Part shown: positions 12,782-23,771 of the stretch, piece after piece
Layout of the letters: each line of letters begins with the position of its first letter
Numbering within the stretch: position 1 is the first letter of the stretch
DNA from: Rhizophagus irregularis
Lineage: Eukaryota; Glomeromycota; Glomeromycetes; Glomerales; Glomeraceae
Direction of reading: 5' to 3'
Assembly (NCBI RefSeq): GCF_026210795.1
Contig: NC_089438.1
Coordinates: 889,501 to 953,500, forward strand
DNA: 64,000 nucleotides
Notes under the pieces: model-generated
What the model was told of the DNA's origin: nothing
Database searches by the model: none
Seen by the model: only the letters and a program-made list of their open reading frames with translations
Translations under genes and position numbers: made by a program

Positions 12782-13961
12782 GGGTTTTGTTTTTTATCGC
12801 ACCCGCGATATGTCGCAAGGGCATGCGCCTCCTAATTTTATTGGCGAAAAATTTTTTTGTGGCGCGTCAAATTTCAATTGTAACACGATCTTAAAAAATT
12901 TTTTTTTAAAAAATTCTTCGATCTGTTTTGGTTTCTTTGTCCCTACCCTTTAATAAAAACAAACCTTTACATTTCTTTTCTAATTACGTTTTCATTAAAA
13001 ACATTGTTTATCATGTTTATATTCGATGGTTGGTTTCTTTTTTCTTCTTTTTTGTCTTGTTTTGAAAACTACACTAAAGGTTTTTTTTCTTTTTCAGGTC
13101 CTTTGCGTTGTGGATTTTGACGTTAATATCATTTGAAAAGAGACTTTTCGTTCTTTAAAGACTCGGTAGGTGAAGTTTAATACACCGTGTTTAATAACCT
13201 TAAAAACACTATTAACGATTTTTTTTACTTTAGATTCTTTCACTTTAGATTCTTTTCACAACGGAAGTTTAATGTCAATTTCGTTACTCTTCCTTCTTCT
13301 CATTTGGAAAAAATATTGGTAAGTGTCGGTTATATAGACTATGAACTAATTTAAACGGCCTCTTCAAAGTTTTTGTATATGTATTAACCTCTTGTAAACA
13401 ATATTAACCAATTTTCTTCTTTTTTTTAGGTTCTTTAATTTGATTTCCTTTCTAAAGAAGACCTCTTACTTTCCACTTTGGCGAAGTCTCGGTAGGTGTT
13501 ATTCAGGTTGTTGGTGTACGCGAAGCTTTTAGAAACAACACTAACAGGTGTTTTTTCTTTTTTTAGGTTTTTTTTCGTTGTAAAAGCTAAGATTTACCGC
13601 CAATTGTGTTTTTTTTCATTTCGGTAGGTGTTATATAGGTTAATGGTGCATGTAATAACCTGTTATAAATGATATTAATGAGTTTTTTTCTTTTTTTAGG
13701 TTCTTTCACGTTGTTAAAGCCAAACTTTAAAGCTGATCTCATTTTTAAGGTACCTTTGTTACCTTTCACTTCGGTAGGTGTTATATGGGCTAATGGTGTA
13801 TGTAATAACCTATTATAAATGATAATATTAATGAGTTTTTTTTCTTTTTTTAGGTTTTTTTCACGTTGTTAAAGCCAAACTTTAAAACTGATCCCATTTC
13901 TAAGGTACCTTTGTTACCTTTCACTTCGGTAGGTGTTATATGGGCTAATGGTGTATGTAAT
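12782..13961 (+). repeat. Left terminal inverted repeat of the MULE
   Basis: About 1180 bp, matching 17407-18586 in reverse complement. It contains subterminal tandem units of roughly 130-155 bp, each marked by CGGTAGGTG: at about 13489, 13621, 13772 and 13927, with an extra degenerate unit near 14182 outside the inverted repeat. Offsets from the outer end agree with the right side to within a few bases. Such subterminal repeats are usual binding sites for the transposase; that role is inferred here. Confidence 0.9.
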
Positions 13962-14715
13962 AACCTATTATAAATGATAATATTAATGAGTTTTTTTCTT
14001 TTTTTAGGGGTTTTCACGTTGTTAAAGCCAAACTTTAAAGCTGATACCGTCGGACGAAACATACCAGGTAATAAAGGACTAGTAGAAATTGTTTGGCGGA
14101 AAAATTCTAACGCTCTACCAGGATAAATGGTATAAATCCTTTTTTCTCCATTTTTTTGGTACCTTTGTTATTTTTTACTTCGGTAGGTGTTATATGGGCT
14201 AATGGTGTATGAAACAGCCTTTGGAAATGATTAAAGTATATAAATTAGGAACCAGGATGCTTAACAATTTTTTTAATAAAGTAATTAATTACATACACAT
14301 AAAATTCTTATATAGAAAAGGTCTAATAATTAATGATTAATCCTTACTTTTCTTACTTTCTTGATGGTATTGTCTTTTTATTTTGATAGAGAGTTGGTAA
14401 ATATTATATTAAAAGACTTCTTTTATTGCAGAAGCTTAATTTTAATTTTAAATCTTGTTAAAAAAAGACTTTTCATTTTCGGTAAAGTGTTGATAGGACT
14501 AATAGTATATGTTATTGCTTTTATAAATGTCATTAACTTGGTTTTAGTTCTGAATAAACGAAAATATTAGTGTGCGGACAATGCTTAATTTTATTGGCTA
14601 GTAAATATATGAATTGTGATTGTAACACAAAAGTTACTATTTGTTTACCTAATTTTTTTGTACGTCCCTTTATTTTTTTTTGCTTTTTACACACCTTATA
14701 CCTTTGTTTACTACA

Positions 14716-17135
14716 ATGCAACAAGAAAACTCTGAACCAGTTTTGTATCAAGGAAAGGCTTTCACCACTTGGAAGCAAGCATTTGAAACTATTGAAAGTC
14801 GGGCAAAGCAGCAAGGGTTTAATATCATATATAGTCGTGTTGAGAAAAAATCTGATGGAACTTTTCGTAGACGTACTGCACAATGTGAACATCATGGTAA
14901 TTATGTTACAAAATCCAATAAAGAGACAACAACAAAACGTCTAGGCTGTGCTTGGCATATTAATTTATCAGAACCTACCTCTAAAAATCCTTTTAAATAT
15001 GTTTATATTACAACACTTCATGATATCCATTCACATAATCTTAATCCTAATATCATTCAATTTGGAGATAACAAATACATACCTCCTGAAATTATGAAGG
15101 AGATTGAATTTCTTACTATTAAATGCAGAATGGGAGCTGCTACACAAAGACAATATCTTGAAGCAAAGTTCCCAGGACAAATAATTTATGATAATGATTT
15201 GTATAAAGCAATTCAACATTTTCGTCCACAAAATAAAGATGATAGTAATGATGCAGCTAAATTGTATACGAAATTACTTGAATTATCACAAAATAATCCA
15301 ATGTGGAAGGTTGCGATCAAATTTGATAATAATAATACTCTTACACATTTATTCTGGATGACGCCATCTCAGTTAGAATTATGGTATCGGTATTCAGATA
15401 TTGTGGTACAAGATGTAACTTGTAAAACCAATAGGTATGAGATGGCTTTAAGTTTATTTATTATTCTTGATGAAAATCGGAATGTAAGACTTGTTGCACA
15501 AGCATTATTAATTGATGAAACAAAAGAATCACATGAATGGTCATTTGAACAACTCAATTTAGCAACAAATAATGTGTATCCACAAGTAATAATGACAGAT
15601 GCAGATCCAGCTGTACATGCTGCGATTAGGTCTACATTTCCTACCACATACCCGATGCATTGCACTTTTCATATTAGCCAAAATTTGATTAAAAAGGTTC
15701 AAAAACTAATTGGAAATAAATTTCAAGAGTTTTTTACAAAATTTCATGCTGTACGTAATACACTAAACACACTTTCCTTTGAATCAGAATGGAGAAAATT
15801 AATTACTCAATATCCTGAAATACAGCAATATTTGATAAATACTCTTTATAATACTAAAGAATCATGGGCTCATCCTTGGACATGTCACCAATTTACTGCA
15901 GGACTCCATGCATCTTCTCCTGTAGAAAGCATTAATGCATGGATTAAAAGTTATATTTTTAACTCTAATATTTCTTTATGTGAACTTGGGGATGTAATAG
16001 AGAGAAGACAAATGGCAGAAAACAAAAAATATCAACTTGTGTTATGGAAAGCTGCTATTCCCTGTATGCCTACTCAGATTTCCACTGCTGCGTTCATGTT
16101 TACTTCTATTAACCAAAAACTTGAAGAATATTTGCCTCCTGCCATATTAGAACTTCAAAGAGATGAAATTCGTCAGTGTGTTTTTTATAATGCTGTACAA
16201 GTTACCCAAGAAGTAATTGATGAATTTGATAAAGTATATATTACAATAATAATTGTATACTTATTATGTTTGTATTTTACTTGATTTAACATTGCTATTA
16301 CATGTGTTTGCAGTATGATCTCTTATTAGGTCAATATTTGGAAGATGTATCTGATGCTCGTCAAATAACTGCAGCATGTATGATTTCCAACATTAATAAA
16401 GATCAAATTTCATCTATGTGGGCTGTAAATGTTGAAAACAAACTTGTTGAGAAACATTTTATTATCTTATTAATAAATGGATCTCATTATTGCTCTTGTC
16501 TATCTCTTATTAATCGAGGAATTATTTGCAGGCATTATTTTCAAATAATGCTTCGTAGTCCTGCAGCAAGATTCCATTTAAGACTTATTCCTTCACGATG
16601 GTATTATAGAGATAAAGATCCTAGTAAAGAGCAATTTTTAGTTGCTAGCAAATTTGAAAATGAGATTACACCTCTTATTCCTCAACATAATGTTCCATTT
16701 TTAACTGCAATTTGCAAAACATCACAAGAATTTATTACTCGGCATGAACAACTTACAGACATACAATTATATGGTAAAATTGCTGGCTTATCACATAAAG
16801 CTACTATGAAAGCTGTTAGTAAAAGGGATATACGTATAATACATATTTTGGAGAATTACTTAAAAGATGTTGATGAAGAACAAGATGAAGAACAAAATGA
16901 AAATATCGAATTAGAAGATACAAAAGATGATGAATCTGATAAGGAAAATTTTCCTTTTATTCTCAATAATCCTAATAAACAAACCAGGTCTAAAGGACGC
17001 CCGAAGGGTACAAAACGAATTAAAGCAAGCCATGAAAAAGAAAAGGCTACGACTTCAGTAAATAGTAAACAATATAAATGTGGAAATTGTGGTGATATGG
17101 GTCATAATAAGCGAAATTGTAATATTTTAAGATAG
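14716..17135 (+). CDS. MULE transposase (FAR1-like zinc finger, DDE core, SWIM finger, CCHC knuckle)
   Basis: Cuts and re-joins the transposon in which it lies. The gene model is exons 14716-16233 and 16314-17135, with an 80-bp intron (GTATAT...TTTGCAG) joined in frame, giving 779 residues. An in-frame ATG at 14680 would add 12 residues; I prefer 14716 because MQQENSEPV begins the soluble-looking part. Domains in order: a WRKY/GCM1-type (FAR1) zinc finger with Cys57, Cys78 and a His cluster at about 102-107; the MULE RNase H-like core with Asp233 (DVTCKTNRYE), Asp295 (IMTDADPA) and Glu404 (SSPVESINAW); a SWIM finger with Cys566, Cys568, Cys578 and His580; an acidic stretch; an RPKGTKR basic motif; and a C-terminal CCHC zinc knuckle (CGNCGDMGHNKRNC). 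Nothing is broken, so the enzyme may be active. The catalytic triad is seen in the sequence; activity is inferred from family knowledge. Confidence 0.93.
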
Positions 17136-17406
17136 TTATCAAATGCTAAAGTATCTTTAAATTTGACAATAAAGTTTATTAAGCCTCCTAATTAAATCTT
17201 CACTAATACTTCCCAAAGATATACATACACCACTAATCTATTTATTATCTCCAAAATAGAAGACATCAGAGTTTCCATGTGCATTTTTCATGTTCACTAG
17301 TCGTACTTGTTACACTTGCTGTATCATCATTGTCGGGTGAATTACATCCGTATGAATCTAAAAAAGAAAAAAAACCATTAATTCATTTTAAAGACTACTA
17401 TATAGT

Positions 17407-18586
17407 ACATACACCATTAGCCCATATAACACCTACCGAAGTGAAAGGTAACAAAAGTACCTTAGAAATGGGATCAGTTTTAAAGTTTGGCTTTAACAAC
17501 GTGAAAAAAACCTAAAAAAAGAAAAAAAACTCATTAATATTATCATTTATAATAGGTTATTACATACACCATTAGCCCATATAACACCTACCGAAGTGAA
17601 AGGTAACAAAGGTACCTTAAAAATGAGATCAGCTTTAAAGTTTGGCTTTAACAACGTGAAAGAACCTAAAAAAAGAAAAAAACTCATTAATATCATTTAT
17701 AACAGGTTATTACATGCACCATTAACCTATATAACACCTACCGAAATGAAAAAAAACACAATTGGCGGTAAATCTTAGCTTTTACAACGAAAAAAAACCT
17801 AAAAAAAAGAAAAAACACCTGTTAGTGTTGTTTCTAAAAGCTTCGCGTACACCAACAACCTGAATAACACCTACCGAGACTTCGCCAAAGTGGAAAGTAA
17901 GAGGTCTTCTTTAGAAAGGAAATCAAATTAAAGAACCTAAAAAAAGAAGAAAATTGGTTAATATTGTTTACAAGAGGTTAATACATATACAAAAACTTTG
18001 AAGAGGCCGTTTAAATTAGTTCATAGTCTATATAACCGACACTTACCAATATTTTTTCCAAATGAGAAGAAGGAAGAGTAACGAAATTGACATTAAACTT
18101 CCGTTGTGAAAAGAATCTAAAGTGAAAGAATCTAAAGTAAAAAAAAATCGTTAATAGTGTTTTTAAGGTTATTAAACACGGTGTATTAAACTTCACCTAC
18201 CGAGTCTTTAAAGAACGAAAAGTCTCTTTTCAAATGATATTAACGTCAAAATCCACAACGCAAAGGACCTGAAAAAAGAAAAAAAAACCTTTAGTGTAGT
18301 TTTCAAAACAAGACAAAAAAGAAGAAAAAAGAAACCAACCATCGAATATAAACATGATAAACAATGTTTTTAATGAAAACGTAATTAGAAAAGAAATGTA
18401 AAGGTTTGTTTTTATTAAAGGGTAGGGACAAAGAAACCAAAACAGATCGAAGAATTTTTTAAAAAAAAATTTTTTAAGATCGTGTTACAATTGAAATTTG
18501 ACGCGCCACAAAAAAATTTTTCGCCAATAAAATTAGGAGGCGCATGCCCTTGCGACATATCGCGGGTGCGATAAAAAACAAAACCC
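17407..18586 (-). repeat. Right terminal inverted repeat of the MULE
   Basis: Reverse-complement partner of 12782-13961. Subterminal units carrying CACCTACCG lie at about 17430, 17585, 17735 and 17868, mirroring the left side. Short open frames of 60-78 residues run through the units on both sides (13587-13769 minus and 17596-17778 plus encode the same 60 residues). They follow the tandem period and look like by-products of the repeat. Confidence 0.9.
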
Positions 18587-18627
18587 TATTAATATATATT
18601 ATATTTCATTAAGAAATTTACGAATTG

Positions 18628-20043
18628 TTATCTTTTTAATTCAAATTTCTTAATAATGCCTAATTTCTTATATTTATCAATAAGTAATTTTATATCCTTC
18701 ATATTTATCTTTGCTGATTTAGTAATGTAATAAGTTTCAGAAATAACAAAGATCAGTGAAAGTGATCTTTGTGATGTACGACCTTGCCAGTTTATAAAAA
18801 ATTCCTTTAAATCTTGATAAAGCTCTTCTATTGGCAATCTAGAATAAAAATCTAAAATTAAACCATTAAAATATTTTTGTGAATAATTTGCTAAAACCTT
18901 GAAGAAGATTTTACTATCAAGCCATTCACGAACCATCATAACAAAATTCAATAACTTCTAAATATTGACAATTATTCAGTATTAGTTTCAATGTTTCTTC
19001 ATCCCTAATATAAGTGTATAAAATTTTAAGATTTGGACAATATTTAGCTAAAGCTAAATTTAATGATTGTTCATAATAGTTATTATATATATATAATACT
19101 GTTAAATTATTTCCATTAATTTCCAAAAATTTAAATAATATTTTAATACTATCTTTTGAAAAATAACTATTATCATATACAATCTTTAAAATTTTCAATT
19201 GTGAAAAATAAGCATTCTGCAATTGATAAAAAGTATCATTTTGATCTAAATTGAGTTCTTGTAAATTTTTGAACATAGCTATAAATTGTTTGGTTATTTT
19301 ACAATTCACTAATGTTAACCTTGTTAATGTTAAAGAATGCTTAGTTAATGAAAGGATTATTTCTTTATATTCATAATTACTAATATACTGAAGATTTGCG
19401 ATTTTTAAAATTTTTAAATTATTTTGCGAAGAAATCAAATCTCTTATCCATTTTGAAAATAAATTCCTAAAATTTATAGTTAATGATTGCAGATTATGAG
19501 AAATAAATTTAGGACAAATATCTGAATCACATCTTAATTTTGCAAGGTTTGATAAATGGATTTTCGCTTCAGATAATAAATAAAGATCTTCGTAACGTGA
19601 ATTGTTACACTTCAAAACTTTTAATGATCTAATTTGATTTAAAAGCATTTTTAATATTTCTTGTGATAACAATATTTTTGCTTTTTATATTTTTTAAGTG
19701 TATGTTGAATCATTACTTCAATTTTATAAATTGAGATAACTTTGCAGAATGATGCATAATTGAATAATGGAGGTTTCTGAATTGGAACAGCAATAATAAT
19801 TCCATTCTTATGTAAAATTTCTTCTGATTCCTTAGGAAGACAAGCAATTAAAGTATTAATAATTGATAATGATATATATGGCTTATTATCATTGTAAAAT
19901 TTCCAAACATTCCTCCATAAAATTCTAACTGCAGTTTCACAATAAAGACTATTAACTAATAGACATGAATATAAAGTATTTTTATCATCATATAAATTTT
20001 CAAATATATCAATGAGACAATCAGCGGGAAGTTGACAAGGCAT
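18628..20043 (-). pseudogene. F-box/LRR-like protein, pseudogene with two frameshifts
   Basis: Read on the minus strand from an ATG at 20043. The N-terminus is a good F-box (LPADCLIDIFENLYDDKNTL, then SCLLVNSLYCETAVRILWRN), followed by the family motifs LIACLPKESEEILHKNG and PLFNYASFCK. The frame closes at 19651. The next family segment (EILKMLLNQIRSLKVLKC) continues one frame over, from about 19672 to 18926, and carries the LRR-like part (LISSQNNLKILKI, KFLEINGNNLTVLYI, LILNNCQYLEVIEF). A second shift near 18940 moves the C-terminal part (LKEFFINWQGRTSQRSLSL) to 18951-18628. The motif order matches the intact paralogue at 56842. Two single-base-scale indels could be sequencing errors, but a real decayed gene is more likely. 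The MULE right end lies 33 bp beyond its stop. Confidence 0.85.
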
Positions 20044-21395
20044 TTTATTTGTTTTTAATGAGATGTAAGATATGTAAAGTAAAAAATTAAGCTAATTTAA
20101 ACTTTTATATCATTTATAGTCACACAATCTTAATAGTAATAATTTTGATGAAATGTGATGAAATGAATATAATTTTGAACTCAATATGAAAAATTGTTGC
20201 TCTGTCTTAGTAAAATATATGTCATCATCTCTGACTAAAAGGATTATTAATTCTTTCCTTTATACCTAATGACGTAGGTAGCGCTTTTTAAAGAGAATGA
20301 CTATGAAAAGAATACCTTCTACCCAAAAACCCAAACCTGACCCTTTTATATATATATTTCTTGGTCCTGATGAAAGCCATGAACCATATATAAATCAGCG
20401 ATGGAAGATGATTTGGGAGCAGGACTTCAAATTATAAAACGAGACGAAATAATAGATAAAAATGATAAAAACGGAACTTTTAAAACACGGAGAACTTAGA
20501 GTAGTATGTCACAGAAGACGTCAAACAAAAATTTTGATCTGTAAGAAGACGAACAATTTTACGAAACGACAGATGGTATAACGGGTTCGACGTGTGATAT
20601 GTAGGAATGATAAGGTTGAAGAATTTAACAAATTAAAATGAGATTTTTAGTGAAAGGGTTAAAGATATTAGTGATAAAGCAGAAGGATCTAAAGGTAAAG
20701 ATAAAGAAATTGTGATAAATGGTGTTACTTGAACGTAAATAATAAACATGTTAGTAAATACTAAATAGAGTATTTTTAGTACTATAATAGGCGATATCCA
20801 ATTTAGTTAAGTTTTTATAGTATAGCTTCAAATTTTGTATTAGATGATACTTTATTGATCCAATGTATTTACTCAGGTTGATTTTGGTATTAATTACGTT
20901 GTAATTTTTGCCAATACTAATAAAGTTTTAATTAAAAAAAAAATAATTTTATCCCTTGTTTCATTTTATCCCGTCACAAACAACACTTTCATTTCCTTTT
21001 TTAATGCGAGCCCTGGAATATATTAATGTTGTATAATTTAGTTGCACTCATGTTCATCACACAAATACCAAAAAGTCTGGAGGACTTTAACGGTTTCCGT
21101 TTTCCTAGTCTTGGGTTATAACTGATAAGTAAAAAGAAATTATGATGCGTAACCCAATTAGCCATCCTATTATGTCTATTGAGATAGTATAGAAAAGTTC
21201 ATTGTTAAAACTTTTGTTTACACCTAAAGTTTCTTTTAATTCTTTTGATTATTGAAGAAACCATGCAAACTTATCATCATCATTTCTATCTTTGATCAAT
21301 TAACATTAGTGTAAAATATTTTAAACTATCAATGTTGCTTTTTCATTAAATTTTTTTTAACATGTGTAGTTGATAGTAGTTAATTTAAAATTCTC
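20044..21395. other. Gene-free stretch, possible exon relic
   Basis: No complete gene is visible. A 46-residue frame at 20297-20437 on the plus strand has unusually protein-like composition (PDPFIYIFLGPDESHEPYIN then QRWKMIWEQDF) and could be an isolated exon or relic. Another coding-like tail ends near 20730. Neither can be assigned. Confidence 0.35.
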
Positions 21396-22270
21396 AAATT
21401 AGGTAATTTTTATTCCAAAATTTCTGATTTTTTTGAGATAAAGAATCAAACAAAATATTTTTTGCTTAAAAAAAATTAATCATTATGGCGGGTGGTTTGA
21501 CAGTGAATTTGTTTAATACTTTTATAAGATACTGATATATATCATTGGTCAGCCTATTAGGATCATGATAATTCTGACAGTCTGATATTTTTTGTTAATG
21601 GCTAAATATCAAATTCTTTTGATATTAAATTAATTAATTTAATAAGTTTTAGTATCAAAGCTTCAGTATAGATATTTAAACTATTTTATTTCACAAAGAA
21701 AACCAATTTCATTCTATACTTTTATTTATATATTATTATTAAACTATCATCATGACCTTACCTACCTGAATGAGCAATAACAGCAATAACTATCATTTAA
21801 AGGTTTGCTTCAAATTGAGTTTCATTAGTTATTTCACTTTCTATTTCTTTAGTTATGTGCTGTTTTCTTATTTAAATGTTTCTTGCTCCTTAAGACAATT
21901 TAAGTCATTGTACTCTAGATTTCATCTTTACTCATGAAGACATCTAAAATGTTTGGAAATACATAGAATAAATTATCACCAGATGATATTATCTAATTTT
22001 AATTCTGGTTAATTTATAATCATGATTTTTTATTAGGGTATTGCTAAAATCACCGGTGGTGATGGTTACCGATGATGAAATTATGATGTGATTCCGGCCA
22101 TTATTTTATTAGGTTTTTAATTCCGGTCGAAAATACATCTTAATGCTGGTACGGTGACCATCACCGCCTGTGAGCTTTAGCAATTTACTTTTTATTAAAT
22201 ATAACAATTTAAATTTTATTTTTAACCAATATATCATATATATAGTAAAATACATAAAAAGATAATTTAA
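21396..22270. repeat. Segmental duplication A, copy 1
   Basis: This segment is clearly homologous, in the same orientation and along its whole length, to 54735-55408. Shared landmarks include AAATTAGGTAATTTTTATTC, a TAATCATTATGGCG block, GACAGTGAATTTGTTTAATA, AAAGGTTTGCTTCAAATTGA and GGAAATACATAGAATAAATT. The main difference is a 153-bp MITE present only here. No gene lies inside. Confidence 0.85.
22027..22197. mobile_element. 153-bp MITE with 9-bp target duplication
   Basis: The element is 22036-22188. Its ends are imperfect inverted repeats of about 33 bp: GGGTATTGCTAAAATCACCG on the left, and GTAAATTGCTAAAGCTCACA read from the right. The direct repeat TTTTTATTA flanks it at 22027-22035 and 22189-22197. 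The duplicated segment at 54735-55408 lacks the element at the same position, near 55340, and so gives a nearly empty site. The 9-bp duplication suggests mobilisation by a Mutator-type transposase; the ends do not resemble those of the MULE at 12782. Confidence 0.85.
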
Positions 22271-22350
22271 TAATGTTATTTACATCACAAAATTTTCAGG
22301 GTATTCAATATTGCACAAATGGTTAAATTTCTCAAAGTTTATTAACAATA

Positions 22351-23771
22351 TTATATGTATAATTCTTTGTACAAATTTATATAAACATAACAATTATTAA
22401 CATATAATTTTTGATCTTTCATAAATAAAGAACCTCGACCGAAATTAAAACCAGAATGATCATAATCTAATACAGCTTTAGAATAATTTATTACAAGACT
22501 CATTTTCATATTACTAGTATCTTCACTATTTTCAAAAGAAAAAATAAAATTATCAGTTGAATAATAAAATAAAAATTTATCATTATAACTAAAATTTAAA
22601 AGATCATTACTAATGGTATTAAAACCAATAGAACTATAACCACCAAAAATCTTTTCCGAATTTTTAACTTTAATTAAAACTAAACTTGCTACTTGACCTT
22701 TACATTTTTCTTTAAATGAATCATTACTAATCCCATCACGACTACCACGATAAATAAGATCAAATTTTTGTAAATTATATAATGGATCATCTTTAATAAT
22801 ATGAACAAATTTTGCACTTTTTTTATTGATCCAATTATTAATTATATTTGCAAGTCCTGGTTTGATGATTTTTGATTTAATTTTTATTTTTCCAGGTGAT
22901 AAATATGGAATATTTGTCGATAACGTCCCACCTTTGTTAAAAGAACTTACAACATCATCATAAATATGTTTGGGAAAAATTGGCTTATAAGGATAAACTT
23001 TATCAAAAAATTCGGAAGGATTAAATTCTATAAATCGAACAAGAGGAATTAATCAAATCAAAGTTTTCTTTAACGCTTCATATTCCTCATGATCCCAATT
23101 GGCTCTATTGTTATCCAAATCAGCTTGTTCGATACCCCATTTAATCAGATAATCCCAAATAACAGTTTCTTCAACTTGCAAGTCATCTCGTTCAAGTAAA
23201 TAATAAAGAATATCTTTGTCTAATTTGGAAAAACCTTTTAAAGTAATAAGTGATTGTAAGTCCATACAAATTGATTCAATACAATATTCTTGCAATTTTT
23301 CACAATTTGCAAGTTTAGAGATCGTATTAAGAACGTGAACGAAATTTTGTTGAAACCATGATTGTTTTTCTTTAATTAAATAAGATAAACAATTTTGAGA
23401 GTAATTAAATAATTCTTCAAGAAGTAACTCATCAGAAGCGACTAAAAGCCCAAGAATATCTTCACCTGGTTTATTTATCAAGTTAAGTTCACCCGTATAA
23501 ATATATCTTAAAAAGTAAAGTTACGTAAATTTAAATAAATAAATAAATGATAAATGATTATCAACTTCAACAGTCATATGATAATGTACTTACTTCAAAA
23601 TCATTTCAAAAACAGTAGGAGAAATATTTGGTTTATTAAATATGATCATGTTATTTTTTATCATAATTCATTCACTCGTTCACCAACTTGAATAATAACG
23701 TTAAAATCATCAGAATCATTTAATATTAAGGAAAGGTCTTTTGAAAGACCGGAATGGAACATTAAAGCCAT
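22351..23771 (-). pseudogene. BTB-BACK-TLDc domain protein, pseudogene
   Basis: Minus strand, start ATG at 23771 (MALMFHSGLSKDLSLILNDS). The BTB domain breaks off after NVIIQVGE. The central BTB segment expected there is missing, and the frame shifts before NNMIIFNKPNISPTVFEMIL. An 87-nt intron (23507-23593, GTAAGTA...TTTTAAG) still splices correctly to YIYTGELNLINKPGEDILGL. The BACK domain follows (EELFNYSQNCLSYLI ... YEALKKTLI). An in-frame TGA at 23053-23055 then interrupts the join to LIPLVRFIEFNPSEFFDKVY, after which the TLDc domain runs open to 22351 (KFDLIYRGSRDG, GFNFGRGSLFM). So there are three features of interest: lost BTB core, frameshift and premature stop. Intact members of this expanded family are presumed cullin-3 adaptors. 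A shortened, expressed BACK fragment cannot be excluded. Confidence 0.85.

Larger units (their letters stand above)
12773..18595 (+). mobile_element. Complete Mutator-like (MULE) transposon with target duplication
   Basis: The element proper is 12782-18586 (5805 bp). It is flanked by a perfect 9-bp direct repeat TATTAATAT at 12773-12781 and 18587-18595; a 9-bp target duplication is the hallmark of the Mutator superfamily. Both ends begin GGGTTTTGTTTTTTATCGCA and form inverted repeats of about 1.18 kb. Between them lies a two-exon transposase gene with all expected domains. The two inverted repeats keep their subterminal tandem units at matching offsets and look almost identical, so the insertion is probably recent and the element may be autonomous. 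It sits 33 bp past the end of the F-box pseudogene at 18628-20043. The termini are much richer in GC than the surrounding DNA. Confidence 0.93.

Noticed and set aside
13587-14062. Small frames inside the MULE left end
   Set aside because: They repeat with the tandem unit and are mirrored in the right end. They are better explained as subterminal repeats than as genes.
14533-15665. Minus-strand frames overlapping the MULE transposase (14533-14895, 15031-15231, 15369-15665)
   Set aside because: Shadows of the transposase exon, which has clear domains on the plus strand.
17279-17778. Frame starting with a signal-peptide-like stretch at 17279
   Set aside because: The hydrophobic start is short and the frame runs straight into tandem units of the inverted repeat. 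No independent support for a secreted protein.
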